DNA of 33,697 nucleotides from an uncultured Prochlorococcus sp. GTDB taxonomy: Bacteria > Cyanobacteriota > Cyanobacteriia > PCC-6307 > Cyanobiaceae. Each line of letters starts with the position of its first letter. The stretch's first letter is position 1. Shown piece by piece: positions 11,896 through 18,756 of the stretch. The stretch spans positions 1 to 33,697 of the forward strand of contig CACGNA010000012.1 in assembly GCA_902574425.1 (NCBI GenBank), in the 5' to 3' direction. The position numbers and the translations under genes are program-made. The notes beneath the pieces were generated by a model, which was not told the DNA's origin, searched no databases, and was given only the letters and a program-made list of their open reading frames with translations.

Positions 11896-12764
11896 TTGAA
11901 ATTAATACTTTGAACTGCTGAAAAATTTTTTATTAAGTTCCAAGCCTCATTTGCTGTATTAGCGTATTGAAAAATCGATAAATCATTTTCTCCAATTAAA
12001 CCCATATCAGATAGGAATTGAAAATTAATTACCTTTTCCCAGTAGCTTCTGCCAAACAAAATTATTGGAATATTCTTCTTCATCCCAGTCTGCCTCAATG
12101 TTAATAATTCAAATAATTCATCTAAAGTTCCAAATCCTCCAGGAAAAAAAACAGCAGCAGCAGATCTCATAACAAAATGAAATTTCCTCATTGCAAAATA
12201 ATTAAATTTAAAACATAATCCCGGCGTAATAAAAGAATTAGGGTGTTGCTCATTGGGCAGGCTTATATTCAATCCAATCGATTTACATCCAGCATCAAAC
12301 GCTCCTCTATTAGCTGCTTCCATAATCCCGGGTCCCCCGCCAGTAACTATTACATGAGAATGAGGATTTTTTGTTTTGCTATCCAGCGAGATTAATTTAG
12401 ATAATTCTCTTGCTTCAGAATAATAATGTGAGAGAGAGTGCAAATTTTTTAATCTCTCGATATTTATCTTTGTAGATTTAGATTTGGGATTACTTGTAAG
12501 AAGTTTTTCTGCATCATCTAGCCTTCTTTTGGATGTATTTTCTTCTGATATATGGACTCCTCCAAAGACGATAACAGTTGAAATTATATTTTCTTTTTCA
12601 ATAACCTGCTCAGGTTTTGTAATTTCAAGGAGCATCCTAACCCCTCTCATTTCATCAGTATTCAATAATTCAATATCTTCGTGAGCAAGTTTATAAGTAC
12701 TAGATTTTAAAATTGCTTCTAAATTACTAGCCACTAATTCAACCTCGTTACTTCTTTTTTTCAT
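11892..12764 (-). CDS. LOG-family protein (cytokinin riboside 5'-monophosphate phosphoribohydrolase-like)
   Basis: 290 residues. The Rossmann-like core begins at STVIVFGG (about 62-69). Motif GGGPGIMEAAN (142-152) and the signature PGGFGTLDE (208-216) are both complete; these bind the nucleotide and supply catalytic Arg/Glu (MRKFHFVMR near 192-200, E216). Once called 'lysine decarboxylase', the family actually cleaves ribose 5-phosphate from nucleoside monophosphates. A 60-residue N-terminal extension is found in long bacterial forms. Cytoplasmic and monocistronic here. This looks like a conserved rather than island gene. Confidence 0.9.
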   Translation of the reverse strand: MKKRSNEVELVASNLEAILKSSTYKLAHEDIELLNTDEMRGVRMLLEITKPEQVIEKENIISTVIVFGGVHISEENTSKRRLDDAEKLLTSNPKSKSTKINIERLKNLHSLSHYYSEARELSKLISLDSKTKNPHSHVIVTGGGPGIMEAANRGAFDAGCKSIGLNISLPNEQHPNSFITPGLCFKFNYFAMRKFHFVMRSAAAVFFPGGFGTLDELFELLTLRQTGMKKNIPIILFGRSYWEKVINFQFLSDMGLIGENDLSIFQYANTANEAWNLIKNFSAVQSINFK

Positions 12765-12813
12765 GATTAAGGTCCTCTTTAAATTAAGTCTGAAGTGAGT
12801 TTGAGTTTTAATA

Positions 12814-13332
12814 TCAATTTGAATTTGCAGTTTTTTTAACTAAAGGATTAAACATTAATCTTTTGATTTGATTATTTTCCCAAATCCAATAAACGGGTGG
12901 ACTTTTTCTAGCCTTAATAAGGCTTAATTTGTTTAGTTTTTGAGGAACAAATTCTTTTTTTGGATCAAAAAATTTATCTCTGATAGGTTGATTTAAAACA
13001 ATGCTCCCTTCTTTTCCGGAGATTGACCTGTGATAAGTTCCAATAGGAATTTCGAGTGCTCCCATAGATCTTTTTAGATAAATCACATGATGTGGCTCGT
13101 CCCAAGTTGGATTTATCAAAATAAATTTCCGCTCACCACTAATAACTAAATTGTGATCAATTTGATGATTGTGTAAGTAGTACTGTTCATACTCAAATTC
13201 ATCTGGAGGCGATATAGCATCTCCTGAATGCATAACTACATCACAACCATTAGTTGACTCTATGCCTGCATCAAAAAAAGTTACTTTGGGAGCTTCTCTG
13301 AAAATAGTTGTAGGGCAGAATTTTAACTTCAT
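12814..13332 (-). CDS. cupin-like beta-barrel protein, 172 aa
   Basis: A strand-rich central region: YYLHNHQIDHNLVISGERKF (about 52-71), then EPHHVIYLKRSMGALEIPIG and TYHRSISGKEGSIVLNQPIR. Repeated HxH and 'G.yH.s.sg..gs.vl' suggest a cupin, near the dTDP-sugar epimerase-like barrels but without enough to name an enzyme. The last 45 residues are basic and hydrophilic. Possible metal ligands are the His residues in LHNHQIDHN and TYHRS. Function unknown. Confidence 0.65.
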   Translation of the reverse strand: MKLKFCPTTIFREAPKVTFFDAGIESTNGCDVVMHSGDAISPPDEFEYEQYYLHNHQIDHNLVISGERKFILINPTWDEPHHVIYLKRSMGALEIPIGTYHRSISGKEGSIVLNQPIRDKFFDPKKEFVPQKLNKLSLIKARKSPPVYWIWENNQIKRLMFNPLVKKTANSN

Positions 13333-13406
13333 AATTCAACCTCTCTGCTAGTGAATTAACAAATACGAGTAGAATTTATTTGCAAAAAATAATTATTTTT
13401 TGATAC

Positions 13407-13553
13407 TTAGTTGCAACAAACTAAACAATCTTCCTCAGATGGATAATTCATACAACTTTGTTTTAGAGTTTTTTCTAAAGTTTGCATTTTTCTGACGTAA
13501 TCAAGATATCGCAAATCTTTTTTAGGAACAGTGAATTGCGTTTGTAATTTCAT
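13407..13553 (-). CDS. 48-aa Cys-rich hypothetical protein
   Basis: MKLQTQFTVPKKDLRYLDYV then a helix RKMQTLEKTLKQS and an end SEEDCLVCCN. Good Shine-Dalgarno (TTAGGAG) before the ATG. Cys at CMN and the end DCLVCC could bind metal. Last of three tightly spaced minus-strand genes (54, 33 and 48 aa), each with a clear ribosome-binding site, unlike most genes of this window. Confidence 0.65.
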   Translation of the reverse strand: MKLQTQFTVPKKDLRYLDYVRKMQTLEKTLKQSCMNYPSEEDCLVCCN

Positions 13554-13566
13554 TTTTTTCTCCTAA

Positions 13567-13668
13567 TTAATACTGCTTTTTAAAGCCATCCCAGGTTTGA
13601 GAAAATCTTAATGCTATATAAGCAATTAAAATCGCCCAAAATAGAATCTCTATACTTAAATTAGTCAT
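13567..13668 (-). CDS. 33-aa membrane miniprotein
   Basis: MTNLSIEILFWAILIAYIAL then RFSQTWDGFKKQY: one helix and a short polar tail. AAAGGAGG nine bases before the ATG is a strong Shine-Dalgarno, making a real gene likely. Similar in layout to the 31-aa protein at 27415-27510 (LLEMLFWLILLIYIGAILSQ), to which it may be related. Confidence 0.65.
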   Translation of the reverse strand: MTNLSIEILFWAILIAYIALRFSQTWDGFKKQY

Positions 13669-13756
13669 TTACTTTTTCCTCCTTTATTACTAACTGAGAT
13701 TTAGTACGGTTGATATATAAAAATCAAGCGTAAGAATACCTAAAAAAGATCCAATA

Positions 13757-13921
13757 TTAATCACAATAAATTTTGCAATGACTATTGGTAGGTTGCGCTA
13801 TGCATTCTTCATACCAATATTCTTTCTCTTCTTTTTTTGGTAAATGATAATTTAAATCATGCATTCTCAACTTTTCTGAAGTTGCATTTCTGATAGGATT
13901 TAACATAGTCCTGAGTTTCAT
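13757..13921 (-). CDS. 54-aa hypothetical protein with strong RBS
   Basis: MKLRTMLNPIRNATSEKLRM, then HDLNYHLPKKEEKEYWYEEC and an end with two more Cys (SHCKIYCD). AAAGGAGGTC just before ATG is a near-perfect Shine-Dalgarno. First gene of the minus-strand trio; the divergent intergenic region upstream holds the probable ncRNA. Confidence 0.65.
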   Translation of the reverse strand: MKLRTMLNPIRNATSEKLRMHDLNYHLPKKEEKEYWYEECIAQPTNSHCKIYCD

Positions 13922-13982
13922 AAGACCTCCTTTCTCTCTACTCCTTTATTATCATCCTTTTGACCTAAAATTAATAGGGTAT

Positions 13983-13998
13983 TTCTACCCGAGTAGAA
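13983..13998. promoter_or_regulatory. inverted repeat between divergent units, candidate operator
   Basis: TTCTAC-CCGA-GTAGAA, 6-bp perfect arms. It lies between the minus-strand trio and the start of the probable ncRNA, about where the ncRNA -10 region would be. An overlapping GGGTA-TTTC-TACCC pairing is also possible. Confidence 0.4.
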
Positions 13999-14136
13999 GT
14001 GCTTTGTGGTAGTCAAGAATATCTTTCCTGATTTAGTTGGATTAGAAATAATTCAGGATTCAAAAGCACTTCATCGACTTTGTGGACAGCGAGTTGCATA
14101 CGACTCGAAGAGGGCAAATAAATGCCCTCTTATTTT
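13997..14136 (+). ncRNA. candidate structured ncRNA ending in terminator
   Basis: No ORF. Arms AAGTGCTTT (13997-14005) and AAAGCACTT (14063-14071) pair perfectly over 9 bp and enclose TCCTGA/TCAGGA (14026-14031, 14053-14058). A second stem CGAGT/ACTCG follows (14090-14107). The third is AGAGGGC-AAATAAAT-GCCCTCT (14109-14130) followed by T-rich sequence, an intrinsic terminator. Three nested or serial stems with GC well above the surroundings are unusual for this genome. Not recognised as 6S RNA, tmRNA or Yfr1. Confidence 0.55.
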
Positions 14137-14137
14137 T
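14109..14137 (+). terminator. intrinsic terminator
   Basis: AGAGGGC-AAATAAAT-GCCCTCT stem of 7 bp and then TATTTTTA. It ends the candidate ncRNA, 70 bases before the next start codon. Confidence 0.8.
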
Positions 14138-14208
14138 AGGTATTACCACTCTTGATTTTTCTATGTAAGAGATACTAAATAATTACTAGCCCAAAGGAGG
14201 TTCTTTAA

Positions 14209-14370
14209 ATGACCAACTTAGGATTAGAGCTTCTTATATTGACTGTTTTATTAATTTATTTTGGTGTTTTTATGACACAAAATTTTTATCAGCAAGGTAT
14301 TAGAGCTCATCTACGTAAAAACATTTTTTGCGTTAAATCTCAAAGTAATCCCTATTGCATAACTGAGTAG
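14209..14370 (+). CDS. 53-aa membrane miniprotein with Cys tail
   Basis: MTNLGLELLILTVLLIYFGV forms a helix; the tail is basic and has CVKSQSNPYC, two Cys spaced eight residues apart that could form a disulfide. AAAGGAGG ten bases before ATG is a strong Shine-Dalgarno. Followed by 14406-14576 in the same direction. Confidence 0.65.
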   Translation: MTNLGLELLILTVLLIYFGVFMTQNFYQQGIRAHLRKNIFCVKSQSNPYCITE

Positions 14371-14405
14371 TGGTGGATTAATAATTTCAAAAAAGGAGGC
14401 TAATT

Positions 14406-14576
14406 ATGTCTTGCGGAAATCCTTATAAGAATATGATGCAGAATACTTATACACCTTTTATTGATGCTATGTCGTCAGAAAAGAATTTAAGTTATGAAAA
14501 ATTGGAGTGTATGCAATTTGGTATATGCGAATATAGACCAGAACAAGTAGAAGAAGTTCCCTTGTTTCATTACTAA
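14406..14576 (+). CDS. 56-aa hypothetical protein
   Basis: MSCGNPYKNMMQNTYTPFID, a helical centre, then MQFGICEYRPEQVEEV. Three Cys. AAAGGAGG before the ATG is again a strong Shine-Dalgarno. Soluble, function unknown. Ends before a shared terminator. Confidence 0.65.
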   Translation: MSCGNPYKNMMQNTYTPFIDAMSSEKNLSYEKLECMQFGICEYRPEQVEEVPLFHY

Positions 14577-14606
14577 TTAAAGTACCAAATTTATTATTAG
14601 ATTGGA

Positions 14607-14645
14607 AGAAGATGTTGTTTTATATTTAAGTAACCTCTTCTTTTA
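14607..14645. terminator. bidirectional terminator between convergent genes
   Basis: AGAAGATGTT pairs with AACCTCTTCT (one mismatch) and is followed by TTTT. It sits between 14406-14576 (+) and 14656-14874 (-). Confidence 0.55.
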
Positions 14646-14655
14646 ATTATTGTGT

Positions 14656-14874
14656 TCAGATTTTCCTAGTATTTTGATTAGATAAATTCCTATGCGAAGG
14701 ATGAAATCTAAGTTTATTTCTATAATTCTCATCTCCCCAATAGTGATCTTCGTAAAATAAAAAAACAAACATAGCTACACCAGCTGTTAGTAGTCCCCCA
14801 ATAATTAAAACAAAATATATAAGGTAATCTGAAGGCACCCAATTACTAATTCCAAAAATAATTACACCAGACAT
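14656..14874 (-). CDS. 72-aa membrane protein
   Basis: One long hydrophobic helix, YLIYFVLIIGGLLTAGVAMF (about 17-36), preceded by MSGVIIFGISNWVPSD, which may be a second short helix, and followed by an aromatic/acidic FYEDHYWGDENY and a basic tail. No family recognised. Confidence 0.65.
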   Translation of the reverse strand: MSGVIIFGISNWVPSDYLIYFVLIIGGLLTAGVAMFVFLFYEDHYWGDENYRNKLRFHPSHRNLSNQNTRKI

Positions 14875-14993
14875 AATGTTTAGAAAAATTAGATTTTTAT
14901 ATAACTATTTTCACTAAGTAAAACAATTTTTACTACCTGAAAAAATACCCAATTTTTTAATAAATTAAAATCTGAATCTTTCATTTAAGATTA

Positions 14994-15536
14994 ATGATTA
15001 TGTTTCTTTATTTACTGATAATATTAATGAAATTACTATTCAATTTTTTGGTAGAGTTATCTAAGCTTAAAAATCTTTCACCGTTATATTCTTATTGGCA
15101 TTCAGACCAAAATGATTTAGATGAAAGGAATAGGTTGTTAATTGCAAATAAAGATAGTCCAGTTTTATATCTGTTTGAGAAAGAACCTTACAAGTGGGAG
15201 ATATTATTTCAAAGCATTATAAGAGAAATAATAAATGGAGATTTATCTTCATTGAGAGGCTTGCAAGTTCTTTTAAGTAGTCTTTCTCTTGAAGTAAGAG
15301 AAAAAGTTTTAAAGGAATTACTGGCAAATGAAATTATTAATAAGGATTATTTTGCCCAACTTAAAAAGCCAATTGACATGAAGTCACAAACAAAAAGTAA
15401 TTTGCTGAGATTTATAAGAATCTTATTTGCTATATTTACAAATCCTTATGGTATTGAATTAAGAAGAAAAAAAATTCATATTTATGAGAAAACGGGTTTT
15501 TTATTTAACTATTTAAAGAATCTTTATTCAAAATAA
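14994..15536 (+). CDS. hypothetical protein, 180 aa, N-terminal membrane helix
   Basis: Hydrophobic 1-19 (MIMFLYLLIILMKLLFNFL), then a long charged helical domain with DLDERNRLLIANKDSP and SSLSLEVREKVLKELLANE. The end is basic (ELRRKKIHIYEKTGFL). It could start at the second Met (MFLYLL). Not an enzyme I recognise. Probably membrane-anchored with a cytoplasmic domain. Confidence 0.65.
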   Translation: MIMFLYLLIILMKLLFNFLVELSKLKNLSPLYSYWHSDQNDLDERNRLLIANKDSPVLYLFEKEPYKWEILFQSIIREIINGDLSSLRGLQVLLSSLSLEVREKVLKELLANEIINKDYFAQLKKPIDMKSQTKSNLLRFIRILFAIFTNPYGIELRRKKIHIYEKTGFLFNYLKNLYSK

Positions 15537-15611
15537 ATATTTGTATCAGATACTTAAACTTATTTGTAAGAATTGATATTTTAAAAGATCGATATTTAAT
15601 TCAAATTTATT

Positions 15612-15746
15612 ATGGCCAAAAAAGAAGGAAATGAACTTGCTACGGTAAAGGTTTATTTAAATACAACCATTATTGCTACTTTATTAGGAGTTGGTTTTTT
15701 GGCATCAACACTTATTTTTGGTGTGCTTTTGATAGCTTTAAAATAG
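15612..15746 (+). CDS. 44-aa single-helix membrane protein
   Basis: MAKKEGNELATVKVYLNTTI and a helix IIATLLGVGFLASTLIFGVL. Charged N-terminus, so probably N-in. No hli motif. The layout is that of small photosystem- or NDH-associated subunits, but no match is claimed. Confidence 0.6.
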   Translation: MAKKEGNELATVKVYLNTTIIATLLGVGFLASTLIFGVLLIALK

Positions 15747-15862
15747 ATAACTATATTAGTTTGGTTTAGTAAGAATATATCGAATTTTGATTATTAATAA
15801 GTAATTAATACATTGCATTATCCATACCTTTCATACTATTTTTTTTATTAGTTTTTAATACA

Positions 15863-16354
15863 ATGATTAAAAATCTCCTTGATAATGATGAAACCAAAAA
15901 AGATAAGTTACTTAAACTAAGCTTCAAAGAAATACGTCTAGAAGCAAAAAAATTATCACTTCACTTATATAGTCGTAAAACTAAAAAAGAATTGGTCGAA
16001 TTACTTTTGAAAGACCAAAAGAAATTGTTGATTGAAAACAAATCTAATGATGATGTTGTTGCAGAAGAAGATAGGATAGCTATAGAGAAAGCTAAAGAAG
16101 AAGATAGGATAGCTATAGAGAAAGCTAAAGAAGAAGAGAGGATTGCTTTAGAGAAAGCTAAAGAAGAAGAGAGGATTGCTTTTTTGAAGAAGTTGCAACT
16201 GATCAAGATAGAGAAAACTAATGCTAAAGAAAATGAATATATAATCTCAAACAAAAACAAAAATTTGAAAAGATTATTATCTAAGTCATTTCCCAATAAA
16301 AAAATAACCGTTACAGATAATAAAGATGGATCTCAAACAATTCTTATAAACTAA
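15863..16354 (+). CDS. Rho-N/SAP-like domain fused to hendecad helical repeats
   Basis: 163 residues. Residues about 17-52 (LKLSFKEIRLEAKKLSLHLY, then SRKTKKELVELLL) match the two-helix SAP/Rho-N nucleic-acid-binding pattern. Then three full copies of an 11-residue unit (EEDRIAIEKAK, EEDRIAIEKAK, EEERIALEKAK) and a partial one (EEERIAF) form a long charged helix. The end is Lys-rich with ITVTDNKDGSQTILIN, a likely strand pair. A nucleic-acid-associated role is inferred from the N-terminal domain only. The opposite-strand frame 15961-16296 is a shadow. Confidence 0.65.
   Translation: MIKNLLDNDETKKDKLLKLSFKEIRLEAKKLSLHLYSRKTKKELVELLLKDQKKLLIENKSNDDVVAEEDRIAIEKAKEEDRIAIEKAKEEERIALEKAKEEERIAFLKKLQLIKIEKTNAKENEYIISNKNKNLKRLLSKSFPNKKITVTDNKDGSQTILIN
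16064..16180 (+). repeat. 33-bp in-frame tandem repeat
   Basis: Units at 16064-16096, 16097-16129 and 16130-16162 plus a partial unit to 16180. The first two are identical; later ones carry a few substitutions. Each encodes 11 residues, a hendecad period suited to coiled coils. Confidence 0.92.
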
Positions 16355-16434
16355 CTTTTTTAAAATCGATTTTAATTTCTTAACTAGCTGCTCACCTCTC
16401 CTGGTAAAAAAAACTGCTTAGATAAGTGTAAATC

Positions 16435-16716
16435 TTATTTATCAAACTTATTGCGTTTTTTATTAATAGGTCCTTTTTTTTGTTCAGCCTTATTGACCCT
16501 GATTTCTCTTCCCATCCATTCAACATCTTGAAGATCGTCAATAGCATTTTTCTCGGAATTTTGATCATTTAAATCTACAAATGCAAAACCTCTTTTTCTG
16601 CCTGTTTCTCTATCGAGAGGTAAATAACATTTCTTTACTACTCCATAATTACTAAAAAGTTGTTCAAGATCTTCAACTTCAGTTTCCCAAGATAAATTTC
16701 CAATAAAAATAGTCAT
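16435..16716 (-). CDS. RRM-type RNA-binding protein (Rbp)
   Basis: 93 residues from ATG at 16714-16716: MTIFIGNLSWETEVEDLEQL. RNP2 is IFIGNL (3-8) and RNP1 is KRGFAFVDL (41-49), both with the aromatic residues that stack on RNA bases. A basic tail (KKGPINKKRNKF) follows one RRM, the usual layout of cyanobacterial cold-inducible Rbp proteins, which bind single-stranded RNA and may affect mRNA location or cold response. The longer frame to 16782 adds 22 residues unlike the family, so the inner ATG is preferred. Confidence 0.9.
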   Translation of the reverse strand: MTIFIGNLSWETEVEDLEQLFSNYGVVKKCYLPLDRETGRKRGFAFVDLNDQNSEKNAIDDLQDVEWMGREIRVNKAEQKKGPINKKRNKFDK

Positions 16717-16849
16717 TTCTGTAAAGTCTTTTAGTGAATGTACAAATAGTTGCTTTGGACTAGTGAAGTTATCTCCAATCAAATGCTTCCATTATTCTTA
16801 CTCTAACTCTTTATTCGCTATATATCGAGTAGAAAAATATAGATATATT

Positions 16850-17191
16850 TTACATACCCATTGCTCTTCTTAGCTTTGCAGCTTCATCTAAACCTTCCAT
16901 AATTGTGAATGTAGAATTTTCAGTAGCTTCTTGTCTTAGTTTTGAAAGCTCTCTATATTCTTCAGATTCATAAGCTTCAACCGCTGCTCTCATGGAAGGA
17001 AATTCACAAATAACGGCTAAATTGGCATCCTCGGTCCTCTCCTTTCCTTGAGGCTCTGTATTTTTTGCAAAAACTTGTCCGCCAATCCCTTTTAGCTATG
17101 GACCAACTTTATTTACATATTCATCAAATAAATCCTGATTAATTATTTTTGCCGTTGATATCCAGTATCCTTTAGCTCCACTTTTATCCAT
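16850..17191 (-). pseudogene. DUF1330 protein broken by TGG to TAG
   Basis: Frame from ATG 17189-17191: MDKSGAKGYWISTAKIINQD, then VGP, TAG (17096-17098, codon 32), then LKGIGGQVFAKN and VICEFPSMRAAVEAYESEEY. The intact paralogue at 10095-10391 has PWIASVGGSVFAK at this place, so the stop replaces the conserved Trp. 81 codons after the stop remain open, so the loss is recent, or an assembly error should be excluded. Confidence 0.82.
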
Positions 17192-17202
17192 GATGCATTT
17201 AT

Positions 17203-17235
17203 GTTTCTAATATAAATTTAGATTAACTGTCAATC
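17203..17235 (-). promoter_or_regulatory. leader block before the broken DUF1330 gene
   Basis: Minus strand GATTGACAGTTAATCTAAAT, without the hairpin and T-run seen in other copies. The ATG follows within about 15 bases. Confidence 0.45.
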
Positions 17236-17244
17236 AAATGGAAT

Positions 17245-17379
17245 CTATTTCTCAGAATTATAATCTAGTTTATTCTGAAGCTTAGCTGCCTTATGCAATA
17301 AACCTACAGCTTCTTTTCTCCCAGTTGCTATGGATGCTTGATGTAATAATTCAGCATACTTTTTAGTTAATTTTTTCAT
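17245..17379 (-). CDS. 44-aa basic hypothetical protein
   Basis: MKKLTKKYAELLHQASIATG then RKEAVGLLHKAAKLQNKLDY. Two amphipathic basic helices with repeated 'LLH.A', soluble. It precedes the broken DUF1330 gene, whose leader starts right after its stop. Function unknown. Confidence 0.6.
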   Translation of the reverse strand: MKKLTKKYAELLHQASIATGRKEAVGLLHKAAKLQNKLDYNSEK

Positions 17380-17411
17380 TGGTTTAATTTTTCAATGTGA
17401 TATGAACAGGC

Positions 17412-17600
17412 TTAATAAGTAAGTTTAATCTTATCCTTTCCAATAGTAGCTAGATCAAAAAAAACTTGATTATCAGAAAGTATTTGACTCTTGCAGTTCG
17501 CAACCTTTTTCAGGAATTCTTTAGCTTGGTCAATATTGCTACCCCTTATCTCTACCTGAGATTAAACAATCATATCATGAACTACAAAATATATTCTTTT
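17412..17600 (-). pseudogene. unrecognised gene remnant with stop
   Basis: A frame reads YFVVHDMIV, TAA (complement 17562-17564), then SQVEIRGSNIDQAKEFLKKV and a natural-looking end FDLATIGKDKIKLTY. Residue choice looks protein-like on both sides of the stop, and another stop bounds it upstream. No family recognised. Confidence 0.45.
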
Positions 17601-17929
17601 TTAAGCTTCAAGTTCTTATGCCTTAATAGCTTATGAAAGGTTTTTTGTATCCAAATTCATCTCTTATACAGTCATTGTATCGTTTAGTGAAATAAGGCTT
17701 ACCTCTTGACTAAACCCTTATTCTCATTCATTTGAATAGTTAATTTCAATTTTTATATTTGCGTTTAGAGGAGCAAAATTGAACGGATTAGGTATCAAGA
17801 TAAATCTCAAATTAAAAATAATTACCAGAAAAATATATTCAAAACATTAATTTTAAGTTCAAAAATATGTATAAAGTTTGGATAGAAATTATCTTCCTTT
17901 ATCTTCTTTCTGAGATAAGCCAGTATTCT

Positions 17930-18055
17930 TCATCCATCTAATCTATCTGCGTATTCTCTTAAAACTTCAGCCATCTTATGAGGTGGAATTTCTTTTTGAT
18001 ATTCTCTACATAAATCAAAAAATTTATTTAAGAAATCTTTCATTGAAGAGGACAT
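17930..18055 (-). CDS. 41-aa hypothetical protein, intact paralogue
   Basis: MSSSMKDFLNKFFDLCREYQ then KEIPPHKMAEVLREYADRLD. A small helical, acidic protein. The first ATG is used here; an inner Met5 corresponds to the start of the broken copy at 9724-9837. Last gene of a minus-strand small-gene operon starting at 18469. Confidence 0.65.
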   Translation of the reverse strand: MSSSMKDFLNKFFDLCREYQKEIPPHKMAEVLREYADRLDG

Positions 18056-18064
18056 GAAATTAAA

Positions 18065-18160
18065 TTAGCGTTTCATTCTAAAAGTAATGTAAGCAAACAC
18101 ACCAAGCAATAAAATACTTAGCACTCCATAAGTAATTGCTATGCCATACATGTAAGTCAT
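18065..18160 (-). CDS. 31-aa membrane miniprotein
   Basis: MTYMYGIAITYGVLSILLLG and VFAYITFRMKR: one helix with a basic end, so N-out/C-in is likely. The ATG overlaps the stop of the preceding gene (ATGA). It has no counterpart in the sister operon at 11.1-11.8 kb, where a DUF1651-like gene takes this place. Confidence 0.6.
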   Translation of the reverse strand: MTYMYGIAITYGVLSILLLGVFAYITFRMKR

Positions 18161-18297
18161 TTATTTATAAAGATATAAGTGCAATATAAATAATCTAATT
18201 AAAATCCTATAGCAAAAGAACTTCGATTAATAAGAAAGTTCCAAATTTTAAATAATTTAGTTTTTAAAAATTCTTGTTTGTCTTTTTTAGTAATCAT
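18157..18297 (-). pseudogene. paralogue of the 46-aa membrane protein with stop in helix
   Basis: MITKKDKQEFLKTKLFKIWN, then FLINRSSFAIGF and a TAA where the intact copy (11342-11482) has a Leu codon, then LDYLYCTYIFINK. Both overlaps with neighbours are preserved, so the reading frame was recently functional. A truncated 33-residue product lacks most of the helix. Confidence 0.7.
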
Positions 18298-18410
18298 TTA
18301 CTTTCTTTTTCTTTTCTCGCAGCATTACCTTTAGCTCTTAATAGCAAAGTTATTGTAAGGGCAGCGCTAAGTATCACAGCATCAATTAATAGGTGTGGGG
18401 AGATATTCAT
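18294..18410 (-). CDS. 38-aa membrane miniprotein
   Basis: MNISPHLLIDAVILSAALTI, TLLLRAKGNAARKEKESK: one clean transmembrane helix and a basic tail. Paralogue of 11479-11595. Overlaps both neighbours by four bases (ATGA), so coupled translation is likely. Confidence 0.7.
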   Translation of the reverse strand: MNISPHLLIDAVILSAALTITLLLRAKGNAARKEKESK

Positions 18411-18469
18411 AAGATGATAAGAGAAATAAGAAGAGTTATTATCTTTTCAGCAATAAATCTTTTATCCAT
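18407..18469 (-). CDS. 20-codon leader ORF
   Basis: MDKRFIAEKIITLLISLIIL with a TGA overlapping the ATG of the 38-aa gene. Hydrophobic C-terminal half. In the sister operon a remnant near 11852-11865 starts MDNKFIKSI and stops early. Could be a coupling leader or a tiny membrane peptide. Confidence 0.4.
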   Translation of the reverse strand: MDKRFIAEKIITLLISLIIL

Positions 18470-18516
18470 TAAAAAATATGGGTTTATCTATCTAAGTTTA
18501 TATCGACAGTTAATCA
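18470..18516 (-). promoter_or_regulatory. leader cassette copy without hairpin
   Basis: Minus strand GATTAACTGTCGATATAAACT, then about 30 bases with a run of six T shortly before the ATG at 18469. The overlapping inverted repeat GACAGT-TAATC-ACTGTC (18505-18521) is specific to this copy. Confidence 0.45.
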
Positions 18517-18617
18517 CTGTCTATTTTAGATTTTCAGTTTCTCTTAATAAAAAATTATTTTATTTAACTGGAACAAGAGAAGGCACTTGCAAGAATATTT
18601 TTAAAAATATCTTAGGG

Positions 18618-18645
18618 AAGAAGGGGTCAAAAATTGACCCCTCTT
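18618..18645. terminator. strong GC-rich hairpin, possible terminator
   Basis: GGGGTCAA-AAA-TTGACCCC (8-bp perfect stem), extended by AAGA/TCTT. There is no T-run after it on either strand, so it may act as an RNA stabiliser or weak terminator rather than a classic terminator. Confidence 0.5.
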
Positions 18646-18756
18646 GGTGAAACTCTTCCAAAGAAACACCATAGAAAGTTTACCTTGAAAAATGCAAATT
18701 TAATTAAATTTACAATATCAAGATTAAAAATTTAATCTGCGAGTCCCATTTTTTGC

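Noticed and set aside
16717-16782. 22-residue N-terminal extension of the RRM protein
   Set aside because: RRM proteins of this type start at M-(S/T)-I-(F/Y)-(I/V)-G-N-L; the inner ATG gives exactly that.
18393-18650. 85-codon plus-strand ORF
   Set aside because: It lies antisense to the well-supported overlapping genes at 18294-18469 and runs through a strong hairpin; composition looks random.
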